Shown here: piece by piece, positions 14,876 through 23,200 of the stretch
How positions within the stretch are numbered: position 1 is the stretch's first letter
How the letters are laid out: the number at the start of each line of letters is the position of its first letter
Origin: Actinomycetes bacterium
GTDB lineage: Bacteria > Actinomycetota > Acidimicrobiia > IMCC26256 > PALSA-610
Direction of reading: 5' to 3'
Assembly (NCBI GenBank): GCA_025360585.1
Contig: JANYBW010000038.1
Span: forward strand, 1-38,901
DNA: 38,901 nucleotides
Position numbers and translations under genes: made by a program
The notes under the pieces: model-generated
What the model was told of the DNA's origin: nothing
What the model saw: the letters and a program-made list of their open reading frames with translations, nothing else
Database searches by the model: none

Positions 14876-14901
14876 GTCTACCTACCAGAAGGTAGGTAGA
14901 C
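14876..14901. promoter_or_regulatory. Perfect palindromic operator over the desaturase -10 box
   Basis: The arms GTCTACCTACC (14876-14886) and GGTAGGTAGAC (14891-14901) are exact reverse complements with a 4-nt spacer AGAA. On the minus strand the outer arm contributes five bases of the -10 box TAGACT (14875-14880). The size and symmetry fit a TetR-family operator; binding would block polymerase. It also lies 31 bp upstream of the divergent hydrolase frame, so both directions may be affected. Confidence 0.85.
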
Positions 14902-14954
14902 GCGAGTTCGGCCGAATTACGCTCTGACCAGCATGAATGCGCGTGTGGAGGCGA

Positions 14955-14960
14955 TACGGT
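14955..14960 (+). promoter_or_regulatory. -10 box TACGGT for a leaderless leader ORF
   Basis: TACGGT is followed by GCTGCG and ATG 14967, the standard leaderless spacing of this genome. It would start the transcript carrying the leader ORF and the hydrolase gene. Confidence 0.5.
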
Positions 14961-14966
14961 GCTGCG

Positions 14967-15014
14967 ATGCTCGCCCGCATTGTTGTCCAGGCCCCGGTTC
15001 CGATCGTCTCGTGA
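14967..15014 (+). CDS. 15-residue leader ORF coupled to the hydrolase gene
   Basis: ATG 14967 follows a TACGGT box by 6 nt and opens MLARIVVQAPVPIVS, ending with TGA 15012-15014. The stop overlaps GTG 15011, the likely start of the next gene, in a GTGA arrangement. Such a short ORF could deliver ribosomes to a gene that lacks its own ribosome-binding site. It may have no role as a peptide. Confidence 0.45.
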   Translation: MLARIVVQAPVPIVS

Positions 15015-16030
15015 CCCCACCGGAGTCGTCGCGAATTCGCAATCTTTCTCCCTGGGCGTACTGGCAGCTTCGATTGGCCGCGCACGACGATGACCGCGCA
15101 ACCGCGCAACCGCAGCGTGCGCGCCTCGACCGCTCGGCGGTGCGCTCGCTGCTTGGGCCGGAGCCCGAAGCCGTCGCGCTCGATTGCGCGATTACCGAAA
15201 CGGTCGACTGCGGTTCGTACGAGCGGCACCGGATTCTGTACGACTCCGAAGCCGCGATGAGCGTGCCAGCGTATTTGCTCATTCCGCACGAGCGCAAGGG
15301 CGCGGCGAGGGGCGCGGCCGTGCTCGCGGTACACGGTCATGGTGCAGGAAAATCGGCAATTTGTAGTGCCGATGAAGATGGCGATGGGTACGCGCATCAC
15401 TACGCGGAGCGCGGCTTCGTGGTGTTGGCCCCTGATCTTCGTTGCTTTGGCGAACGACAGGATCCGCAGTGGGATCCAAGCGATTCTAAATACGACTGCG
15501 ATTGGAACTTGGTGTGCGCAGTCATGGTGGGTGTGAATCCGATTGCGCAAAACCTCTGGGATTTACAACGCAGTATCGATGTGCTCGAAGCTCATGAACT
15601 GGTCGATCCCAAGCGTATTGCGATCGCGGGATTGTCCTACGGAGCGACGATGAGTTTGCTGACTGCGGCGATGGACACTCGGATCTCAGCCGTCGTCGCT
15701 TCCGGGTTCGTATCCTCGTGGCAAGCCGCGCATCGGGTTCCTTGGAACATGTGCGGCTCGCAAATCATGTGGGGTCAAATTGGCGAAGTGGAACACGCCG
15801 ATATCGCCGCGCTGATTGCTCCACGTCCGCTTTTGGTCGAAACCGGCACTGCGGATCCGATCTTTCCAATTGCCGCGGCATTGGCAACGGTTCGTGAACT
15901 TGGCGATGCGTACGAACGCGTTGGCGCTCGTACACATCTCGAACATCACGTATTCGATGGTGGGCATCGCTGGAGTGGTGAACGCGCGTACGACTTCCTT
16001 GCGGAGAAGCTCATGGGCCCCGGCGCGTAA
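15011..16030 (+). CDS. Alpha/beta hydrolase of dienelactone-hydrolase / acetyl-xylan-esterase-like type
   Basis: The 339-residue protein has the nucleophile elbow GLSYGA (S209), an acid in ETGTADPIFP (D282) and the histidine in FDGGHRW (H319). An N-terminal extension (about residues 1-90) precedes the hydrolase core, as in the family of larger bacterial hydrolases with substrate-binding N-terminal domains. VHGHGAGK forms the oxyanion region. The start is taken as GTG 15011, overlapping a leader ORF; the frame is open from ATG 14933, but its first 26 residues are rich in Cys, Arg and Pro and look non-coding. The substrate is unknown. It is divergent from the desaturase and shares its control region. 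Confidence 0.82.
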   Translation: MTPPESSRIRNLSPWAYWQLRLAAHDDDRATAQPQRARLDRSAVRSLLGPEPEAVALDCAITETVDCGSYERHRILYDSEAAMSVPAYLLIPHERKGAARGAAVLAVHGHGAGKSAICSADEDGDGYAHHYAERGFVVLAPDLRCFGERQDPQWDPSDSKYDCDWNLVCAVMVGVNPIAQNLWDLQRSIDVLEAHELVDPKRIAIAGLSYGATMSLLTAAMDTRISAVVASGFVSSWQAAHRVPWNMCGSQIMWGQIGEVEHADIAALIAPRPLLVETGTADPIFPIAAALATVRELGDAYERVGARTHLEHHVFDGGHRWSGERAYDFLAEKLMGPGA

Positions 16031-16033
16031 GGT
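16028..16033 (+). promoter_or_regulatory. -10 box TAAGGT, leaderless promoter of the RidA gene
   Basis: TAAGGT is followed by CGGGAA and ATG 16040. The TAA at its start is also the stop codon of the upstream gene. Confidence 0.55.
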
Positions 16034-16039
16034 CGGGAA

Positions 16040-16519
16040 ATGGTCGATCGCATTGAGGAACGCTTGCAATCGTTAGGCATTGCGCTACCGGGGCCATTTC
16101 CGCCCCACGATCCGCTTGACGCTGTCATCGTCTATCAAGGTCGAGCACGAACCTCAGGGCAGTTGCCGCGCGATCATGATGGCGCGATTGTCCAGGGTGT
16201 GTTGGGGAGCTCCGGGCCCGAGGGCATCTCGGTTGAAATGGGTGCGATTGCTGCGCGTTGGTGCGCGTTGAACGCGCTGTCTGTGTTGCGCCTCGAACTT
16301 GGTTCGTTGGATCGAATTGAACGAGTCCTGACGGTGTTGGGTTTCGTGAGTTCCGCACCGGGTTTTGCACAACAACCTGCCGTTGTCGACGGTGCTTCAC
16401 AGCTGCTGTACGAGGTGTTCGGTACCGCAGGGCGACATTCTCGAAGCGCCGTTGGGGTGGCGGCGTTGCCCCGCGGGGGAGCGGTGGAGATCGAAGTGGA
16501 AGTTGCGCTGCGCGAGTAG
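16040..16519 (+). CDS. RidA/YjgF-family protein
   Basis: The 159-residue protein has the RidA fold pattern: VVYQGRARTSGQLP-like opening (IVYQGRARTSGQLPRDHDG), RIERVLTVLGFVSSAPGFAQQP in the middle and RSAVGVAALPRGGAVEIEVEVAL at the end. RidA proteins hydrolyse reactive enamine or imine intermediates made by pyridoxal-phosphate enzymes. The catalytic arginine of canonical RidA lies in an R-x-x-x-A/V context like the RSAVGVAALP segment here. The N-terminal part is longer than in the shortest family members, as in the RidA-like subfamily of about 155 residues. It has its own leaderless promoter overlapping the previous stop codon. Confidence 0.88.
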   Translation: MVDRIEERLQSLGIALPGPFPPHDPLDAVIVYQGRARTSGQLPRDHDGAIVQGVLGSSGPEGISVEMGAIAARWCALNALSVLRLELGSLDRIERVLTVLGFVSSAPGFAQQPAVVDGASQLLYEVFGTAGRHSRSAVGVAALPRGGAVEIEVEVALRE

Positions 16520-16538
16520 CGCCCTGGCGGGCGTGCGC

Positions 16539-17315
16539 CTAAAAGCCCGGTAAACCGGGACAGAAATGTCCGGCGAGCCAACCGCCATCGACGAGATAGT
16601 CCGCGCCAGTACAGCCCCGACTGTCATCCGACAACAAAAAGATCGTCATGCGCGCCGCATCTGTCGCATCGGGAGCTTCGCGAAGAATCGGTTTCGGCAT
16701 ACCGTCGAGATAACGCGCCACATCGATCTGATCGAGAAACGGTTGCACCATCATTGGATTGCCCATCGCTGGGCACACCGCGTTCACACGAATGTTGTCG
16801 CGGCCGAGTTCGATCGCGGCTGCCTTGGTGAGGCCTCGGATTGCAAACTTGCTCGCTCCGTACACGCTCACGCTATTCATGCCTGATACACCATCGATCG
16901 AAGCAATATTCACGATCGAGCCGCCGCCACCGCTTCGTAGCGGAATGATCGCGGAGCGGATTCCGAGCATCGTGCCGATGACATTGACATTGAGCACCGC
17001 GGCGGCTTGTTCGACGGTTGTGGTTTCCAACGGTGCCATTAGCAAGATTCCCGCATTGTTCACGACCCCGTTAAGGGTGCCGAAGGTTGCGATGGTTGCT
17101 TCGATTGCGGCTTCCCATTGGGCTTCATTGGTCACATCGAGGTGGCGATAGATCGCGGGGCCGGGCAACGAATCCGCGATTGCTCGGCCCGCGTCGTCGA
17201 GTACATCGGTGATTGCAACGCTCGCGCCCGCCGCACTCGCTTGTCGTGCGATCTCGGCGCCGAGACCTTGTGCCGCGCCGGTAATGAACACAACTTTGTC
17301 GCTGAGATCTGCCAT
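16539..17315 (-). CDS. Short-chain dehydrogenase/reductase (classical SDR)
   Basis: The 258-residue protein has the cofactor motif TGAAQGLG (12-19), D38 after the second strand (ITDVLD), which favours NAD, NNAG (86-89), N111, S139, Y152 and K156 (VYGASK), and a C-terminal DGGWLAG. This is a complete classical SDR active site. It resembles 3-alpha/20-beta-hydroxysteroid dehydrogenase-like members, but the substrate cannot be assigned. PMGNPMMVQP in the substrate-binding loop is typical for these. A TACCCT box lies 6 nt before ATG 17315. It is divergent from the first GH4 gene, with about 120 bp between them. Confidence 0.93.
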   Translation of the reverse strand: MADLSDKVVFITGAAQGLGAEIARQASAAGASVAITDVLDDAGRAIADSLPGPAIYRHLDVTNEAQWEAAIEATIATFGTLNGVVNNAGILLMAPLETTTVEQAAAVLNVNVIGTMLGIRSAIIPLRSGGGGSIVNIASIDGVSGMNSVSVYGASKFAIRGLTKAAAIELGRDNIRVNAVCPAMGNPMMVQPFLDQIDVARYLDGMPKPILREAPDATDAARMTIFLLSDDSRGCTGADYLVDGGWLAGHFCPGLPGF

Positions 17316-17321
17316 CGGCCA

Positions 17322-17327
17322 AGGGTA
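17322..17327 (-). promoter_or_regulatory. -10 box TACCCT, leaderless promoter of the SDR gene
   Basis: On the minus strand TACCCT is followed by TGGCCG and ATG 17315. Confidence 0.6.
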
Positions 17328-17421
17328 ACGCCCTGCGTTTGACCGGCCGGTCGTTTCACGAGCCCGTCGTTTCGCCAGTTGCCGACCATGTCGGTCTGTG
17401 GCGGTGTGTCATCCCGACGGT

Positions 17422-17427
17422 TAGCGT
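17422..17427 (+). promoter_or_regulatory. -10 box TAGCGT, leaderless promoter of the first GH4 gene
   Basis: TAGCGT is followed by 8 nt and ATG 17436. The same hexamer is used before the lipoprotein gene at 9249. Confidence 0.55.
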
Positions 17428-17435
17428 TACCGGCC

Positions 17436-18815
17436 ATGAGCCCTCGGATCACAATTCTCGGTGGAGGTAGTTATCACTGGACCCCACGGTTACTCAGTGA
17501 TTTCGCCAACGCTGCGAGTTTGCAGGATGCAATCGTGACGTTGCACGACCTCGACGTGAAGAAGGTCGACGCGATGGTTGCCTACGGTGCCCAAGTCGCG
17601 CACCAACGATCGATTCCGATGCGCGTACATGGTGTCGCGGATCGAAAGGCCGCCCTTGAAGGCGCCGATTTTGTCATCAGTGCCTTTTCCGTCGGCGGGT
17701 TCTCGAGCATGGAACACGACCTGGCAATCCCGGCACGCTTCGGCGTGCGGCAACCGATCGGCGACAGCATTGGGCCTGGCGGCGTATTCCGGGCACTGCG
17801 GGCAATACCCGTTGTGTGCGAATTCGCGCGCGATACCGAATTGGTCGCGCCCGACGCGATGTTCATCAACGTCAGCAATCCGCTGAGTGCACTGACTCGA
17901 GCGGTCGCGTCAACAACGTCGTTGTCGACGGTTGGTCTGTGTAATGAGCTGATCGGCTGCACCTTTGTGTTGTCGCTACTGACCGATGCGCCCATGCACA
18001 CGATTGATCCCGTTGTGGGCGGAGTGAATCACTTCCCGATGATTACTGCCCTGCGAATCGATGAGCGTGATGGCTTCGCAATGTTGCGCGAACTCCTCGA
18101 AGATCTCGACCTCCGTGGCGAAGAACCGGTGTGGATGACCCCACCGCCCGCGATGCACTGGCAGAAGTTAACGCGGGGAGCCGCGTGGACCAAAGCCGAC
18201 GTCGTGCACAATAATCCAGTAAAAATGGAACTCTTTCGACGTTTTGGAGTGTTGCCGGGGGCCCACGACCATCACGTCGCTGAGTTCATGCCTGGGTTCG
18301 TGCACGCTTTAAACGGTGATGGCGAGTTCTGGAAAATCAGTCACTACGGTCTCGATGGTCATCAGCGCGACGCCGAAGCCGACGAAGCCGACTTTGCCGA
18401 GCGCGTAGCGAGTGAAGCCGTAACCCGAATGCCTTCGGGAGAACTCGTTGCTACGTTGCTCGACGGCATCGTTGGCGACACGGCCAAGACGTTGCCGGTC
18501 AATCTCGCGAACCAAGGGCAACTCGTCGGTGTCGCGCCCGGCGTGATTGTCGAAGGTATGGGCATCGCGGATGCCGCTGGTGTGCGCGCTCGCGACTCCG
18601 TTGTTGTACCGGGGGTACTCGGTGAATACGTTCGCCGCACCGTCGTGGCCCAAGAACTCACCGTCGAAGCCGCGTTGACGGGCGACCGTACGAAGGTGTT
18701 TGAGGCGATGCTCGCAGATCCGCTTGCGGGCCGCCTTCCCTACGAAACTGTACAAACCATGACCAATGAGATGCTCGATGCGCTCGGCCCGTGGCTGCCC
18801 CAATTCGCGAGTTGA
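17436..18815 (+). CDS. Glycoside hydrolase family 4 enzyme (alpha-galactosidase/glucosidase-like), copy 1
   Basis: The 459-residue protein starts with the Rossmann motif ITILGGGSYHWTPRLL and has FVISAFSVGG, GDSIGPGGVFRALRAIP, NVSNPLSALTRAV, GLCNELIG and GGVNHFPMI. GH4 enzymes bind NAD and a divalent metal and act by oxidation and elimination at the sugar. The metal ligands are expected to be the Cys of GLCNE and the His of VNHF, both present. CNE replaces the more frequent CHE of the family. ATG 17436 is set by the TAGCGT box 8 nt upstream; the frame is open from 17379. It is followed by a paralogue after 22 bp. The exact sugar is unknown; no transporter is adjacent. Confidence 0.92.
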   Translation: MSPRITILGGGSYHWTPRLLSDFANAASLQDAIVTLHDLDVKKVDAMVAYGAQVAHQRSIPMRVHGVADRKAALEGADFVISAFSVGGFSSMEHDLAIPARFGVRQPIGDSIGPGGVFRALRAIPVVCEFARDTELVAPDAMFINVSNPLSALTRAVASTTSLSTVGLCNELIGCTFVLSLLTDAPMHTIDPVVGGVNHFPMITALRIDERDGFAMLRELLEDLDLRGEEPVWMTPPPAMHWQKLTRGAAWTKADVVHNNPVKMELFRRFGVLPGAHDHHVAEFMPGFVHALNGDGEFWKISHYGLDGHQRDAEADEADFAERVASEAVTRMPSGELVATLLDGIVGDTAKTLPVNLANQGQLVGVAPGVIVEGMGIADAAGVRARDSVVVPGVLGEYVRRTVVAQELTVEAALTGDRTKVFEAMLADPLAGRLPYETVQTMTNEMLDALGPWLPQFAS

Positions 18816-18825
18816 GTGGCATCGG

Positions 18826-18831
18826 TAAGAT
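18826..18831 (+). promoter_or_regulatory. -10 box TAAGAT, leaderless promoter of the second GH4 gene
   Basis: TAAGAT is followed by CGAACC and ATG 18838. The second GH4 gene therefore seems to have its own promoter, although it lies only 22 bp behind the first. Confidence 0.6.
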
Positions 18832-18837
18832 CGAACC

Positions 18838-20211
18838 ATGGCTCCGAAAATAACCTTTATCGGCGGCGGCTCCTATCAATGGGGCCCGAAACTATTGCTT
18901 GATCTCGCCGACACGAAGTCGTTGGTCGATGCCGAAGTTGTGCTGCACGACCTCGACCCGGAACCCCTCGCCAAGATGTCGGCGTTCATTGAACACATTC
19001 GCGGCTGCCGACCGATCCAATGGAAAACGAGCGCGACCACCGATCGTGGGGCCGCGCTACAAGATGCCGATTACGTGATCGTCTGTATCTCGACTGGCGC
19101 GCTCGACAGCATGAAGTTCGACATTGAAATCCCTCAGCGATATGGGGTGTTTCAATCGGTGGGCGACTCAGTTGGCCCAGGGGGCGTTGTGCGCGCGTTG
19201 CGCAACATTCCGGTGATGGTGAGCATCGCGCAAGAAATGGAAGCTCGCTGCCCCAACGCCTGGCTCCTCAATCTCACGAATCCGATGACGACCCTGACCC
19301 GATCGGTGCAAACCACTACCGAGATCGAAGTGATCGGGTTGTGCCATGAAGTGATCGGTGTGCAGTTCCAGCTCTCGATGTTGTTGGGCTGCGATATGCG
19401 CGCCATGAACCTGTCCGTATGTGGCGTGAACCACCTGCCGTTGATCACCGAACTCGATATTGGCGGAGTCGACGGACTCGCGCTACTGGCCGACAAGCTT
19501 GAAAACATTGAAGAATTTGGTGCTGAGACGATTGTGCTTCCCGCAGCGTTCGGGGCCCATGAAGCGAGCACCGCGGGCGGTTCATTCACCAAAGCCGGGT
19601 TGCTGCGCGAACATCAAGTGAAGCTCGAACTTTTTCGGCGCTTCGGCGTGCTCCCTGCAGCGGGCGACCGTCATCTGGTGGAGTTCTTCCCCAATTTCTT
19701 GACTGAGTCATCACAATGGGGCGAGCGGTGGGGAGTGAAACTGACGACGATCGATGGCCGGCGATTGTGGCAAGAACATCACATCGCCGAACTCGCAACC
19801 ATGATGGCCACACCACAAATCCCAGTCACGCCGTCGGGAGAGATGGTTGCCGCGCTGATCGACTCGCGAATTCGCAACAAGGGCCGAGCCTTTCCGCTCA
19901 ATATCGCCAACTCAGGGCAGGTGCCGGATCTGCCGTACGACGTCGTGGTTGAAAGCATGTGTGTGGTTGATGCTGACGGTGTGCGTGCTCGTGACGAAAC
20001 GTTCGCGCCGCCGTTGCTTGCAGAATACTTACGACGGGTTTCGGCATCTCAAGAACTCGTTGTGGAAGCGGCGCTGACGGGCGACCGTGACATGGTGTTT
20101 GAAGCGATGCTCGCGGATCCTCTCGCAAGTACCGTCGATTTTGATCAGCTCTGGCAAATGACCAACGAGATGATCTATGCGACGTTACCGTGGCTCCCGC
20201 AATTTTCTTGA
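18838..20211 (+). CDS. Glycoside hydrolase family 4 enzyme, copy 2
   Basis: The 457-residue paralogue of the preceding gene has ITFIGGGSYQWGPKLL, YVIVCISTGAL, GDSVGPGGVVRALRNIP, NLTNPMTTLTRSV, GLCHEVIG and CGVNHLPLI. The Cys of CHE and His of NHL provide the metal site. The C-terminal LTGDRDMVFEAMLADPLAS and WQMTNEMI segments are almost the same in both copies, while the middle (about 225-340) differs, which may change sugar specificity or linkage. An array of two GH4 genes suggests duplication followed by divergence. It ends 42 bp before the convergent cyclase gene. Confidence 0.92.
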   Translation: MAPKITFIGGGSYQWGPKLLLDLADTKSLVDAEVVLHDLDPEPLAKMSAFIEHIRGCRPIQWKTSATTDRGAALQDADYVIVCISTGALDSMKFDIEIPQRYGVFQSVGDSVGPGGVVRALRNIPVMVSIAQEMEARCPNAWLLNLTNPMTTLTRSVQTTTEIEVIGLCHEVIGVQFQLSMLLGCDMRAMNLSVCGVNHLPLITELDIGGVDGLALLADKLENIEEFGAETIVLPAAFGAHEASTAGGSFTKAGLLREHQVKLELFRRFGVLPAAGDRHLVEFFPNFLTESSQWGERWGVKLTTIDGRRLWQEHHIAELATMMATPQIPVTPSGEMVAALIDSRIRNKGRAFPLNIANSGQVPDLPYDVVVESMCVVDADGVRARDETFAPPLLAEYLRRVSASQELVVEAALTGDRDMVFEAMLADPLASTVDFDQLWQMTNEMIYATLPWLPQFS

Positions 20212-20220
20212 TGAGCGGTA

Positions 20221-20251
20221 TTCTTGAGGTGACGGTTTTCTTGAGGTGACG
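20221..20251. repeat. Short tandem repeat between convergent genes
   Basis: TTCTTGAGGTGACG occurs at 20221-20234 and 20238-20251. A third, diverged TTCTTGATGAGCG overlaps the stop of the GH4 gene. No hairpin terminator is visible in the gap between the two convergent genes. Confidence 0.7.
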
Positions 20252-20253
20252 AG

Positions 20254-23200
20254 CTATTGCTCGATGCGTAGTTTTGGGAGCGAAAACGCGGTGCTCCAGC
20301 CGTGCGCGTTGATACCTAAACCGTGGAGCGCCAAACTCGCTTCGTTGGTGGCTTCGGCCGATGTCGCAACGCCGAGGGCTTCAAAGACACGCGCTCGGGC
20401 CACGCTTGAAATCGCGCGTACGAGCTTCGAATCGGTGGTGTACGCGAGATCGTGCGCTTCGTCGAGCGCGGCGACCGCATCGGTGATGGCGCCTTGCGTC
20501 GCGAAGGCCAAGCCGCAACCCCAACGCATGAGGAGCCGATCCATGAATGTGCCGCCGCGAACCGAGGCCGTTGCTTCCGCGACCCTGAGTGCAGCTTCGG
20601 GTTTGCCGTCGGCCGCCAAGGCCAGCGTGAGGAGACCGCCGATCGCGGCACGCGGGCCGTCGTCGGTGGCCGCATCGTAGGTTGCTTGAATCGCGTCGAC
20701 CGCCTGTGAAGCGACACCGCTTTGCACCATCGCAAGGCCAAGTATTAAGAGTCGATCAGTGTCCGTGACGTGATCGATGCCGGTGTGAAACACGGTCTCG
20801 GGCCATTCGCGGCGAGCGAGTTCAAGCGCTGCCGTTCCTTCGCCGCGTTCCACGAGCATTGCGGCGCGTACGAGGGTCGCGATGCCGGGCATCGTTAGTG
20901 GCGATTCCGCAACGCGACGATCGAGATCCGTGAGCAGCGCTTCGGCTTCGCCGAACCGGCCGAGGGTGCTTAACGCTCGAATAACTGGCCCGGTCGCCAA
21001 ATTCAGCGCCCAGTTGTCGGCCATTTCGGTGAACATCGCGATTGCATGTTTTCCGCGCTCGACGGTTTCGGCACTGCGTCCCCGCCAAGTGGCGATGCTG
21101 GCGAGCAGAACTTCCATCATGCCTTCCGCCCACCGGTTCCCGGTTTCGCTGGCTTCGATAGCAATTTGTTGCGCGAGCTCTTCGGCTTCATCGAGGTTGC
21201 CTTGGTTGAACCGCACGAACGCGAGGAGTCCGAGCGCCCAACCGACTCCGCCCCAGTCGCCGATCTCGCCGAAAACCTCGGCCGACCGGTGCAACCGTTG
21301 CTCGGCATCCGCAGTCGAGCCGCGCGCAAATGAAATCCATGCAAGCGTTTGTTGTGCCCATGCCTCGCCGCGCAGGTTTCCGGTGGCTACAAACGATGCG
21401 AGCGCGTCGGAGGAGAGCCGTTCTGCTTCGTCGAGTTCGCCCTGGAACATTCGTATAACGCCGAGGCCCCGCAAAGCGTCGCCCACTCCGGAAGTGTCGC
21501 CGAGCGCACGAAAAGCCGTGATCGCTTCAGAGAAGTACGCCTCGCTCAACGGATAGTTCGAGGCATCGCCTTCAATGCGGCCGAGGCTGACCAATGCACG
21601 CGCTACGAATTCGTCGTTGTTGAGTTCCCGCGCTTCCTCGAGCACGACCATGGCGTCGTCGCGGGCGTCGTCGAGTTCTCGCAGCGCGTCTTTGGCTCGA
21701 GCGCGACCCAACAGCGCTTCCCATCGATTTGGCTCTGGATCGCGCCCGACGAGATCTAAGGCGCGTTGCCAGGAACGGCCTGCGTCGATGAACGATTCTG
21801 CCGCGTCGCCGTTGCGGCCAGCGCGCTGAAGTGCGGCGATCGCGCGGGTGCGGATGTCGGCGGGGACGCCGGGTGCATACCCGACTTCGAGCATGAGTTC
21901 GGCGGCACACGCGAGATGGTGAGCGACGAGTTCGGAATGCAGACTGTCTTCGTATGGCGACAATTCTGCATCGCTAGAAGCTGTACCGGCGTTCTCACCG
22001 AGTTCATTGCCCGCAGCTTCTGCTCGGCGTTTCACGAGCGCGAGGATCTGGTCCGCCAGCGCGGCGTGACGACGCGCCCGTTCCCCTTTGGTGAGTGTCG
22101 AGTAGGCAACTTCGCGAACGAGCTCCGATTTGAACTGGAATTCATCGTCGTCGAGCACGATGAGATCGTGATCCTGGAGCGAACGCAGCACGCGCTCGGC
22201 GTCGGCTCTCCCCGAAAGCATCAGCGCGGTCTCGATGAGGCCTTGCGGGCCGACTACGGCAAAATCTTCGAGCAGGCTTCGTTCTTCTGAAGCCAGCGCA
22301 TCGAGTCGCGCGGCAACGAGGCCATGGAGTGTCGCGGGTAAGGCACCGAAACGATCGGCCGCCGATGGTCCGTCGCTCGTCTCGGCGACTAACGCTACGA
22401 GTTCCTCGATGAAGAACGGATTGCCGCCGCTGCGCTCTTGGAAGAACGCGAGCGTGTCGGAGTCGATGTGATCGCCGAAAAGTTCGCGCGCGAGTTCGGT
22501 GGTAGCGAAGGCATCGAGCGGGTCGAGGTGCAACACCATCGTGTTGTGATGGCCAGTAGGCGGGATCCACGCGGTTTCGAATTCGGGGCGAGCCGTCGCC
22601 AACAAAATGAACGGGAGCGACCGCAAACGACGCAAGACGCGGACGACCGCTTTGAGCACCAATTCGTCTGCCCAATGGATGTCGCTGGCGAGGACGACGA
22701 GTGGAGCGGTCGTTGCTAGCGCTTCGAAGAATGTCGCGACACTTCGAATCGCGTCGTCGCGTGCTCGGCTGGGGTCCACGCCCGCGCGTTTGATGCCGTC
22801 GGTGATGAAGATGATGCCGTCCGCGATTCGATCGATTTCGGCAGAATCATGAGCAATCCCCGGCAAGGTCGCAAGCAACGCAATCACTTCGGCACGCCGC
22901 TCCGACACCGATTCGTCGTATTCGAACCCGCAGGCGTCGCGTAGCGCTGAGGCAATCGGTGCCCAGACGTTGGCTTCTCCATAGGGAGCACACTGCAATC
23001 GCACAACTCGTGCGCCGTGACCCTTGCTCAACGACGACGCAAGCTCGGATGCGATACGCGATTTTCCAACCCCCGCGTCGCCGAGCAGTAACACGAGTTG
23101 GGCGCGGCTGCGTTGAATTGCAACCTCCGCGGTATTGGTGAGGGCGCCCATTTCTGCGTCGCGTCCGATCAACGGCGCCCTGCGGACTTTACGCCGTTGG

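Noticed and set aside
14933-15010. N-terminal extension of the hydrolase from ATG 14933
   Set aside because: The 26 extra residues are rich in Cys, Arg and Pro and not gene-like, while GTG 15011 forms a GTGA overlap with a leader ORF that has its own -10 box. TACGCT 9 nt before 14933 leaves some doubt.
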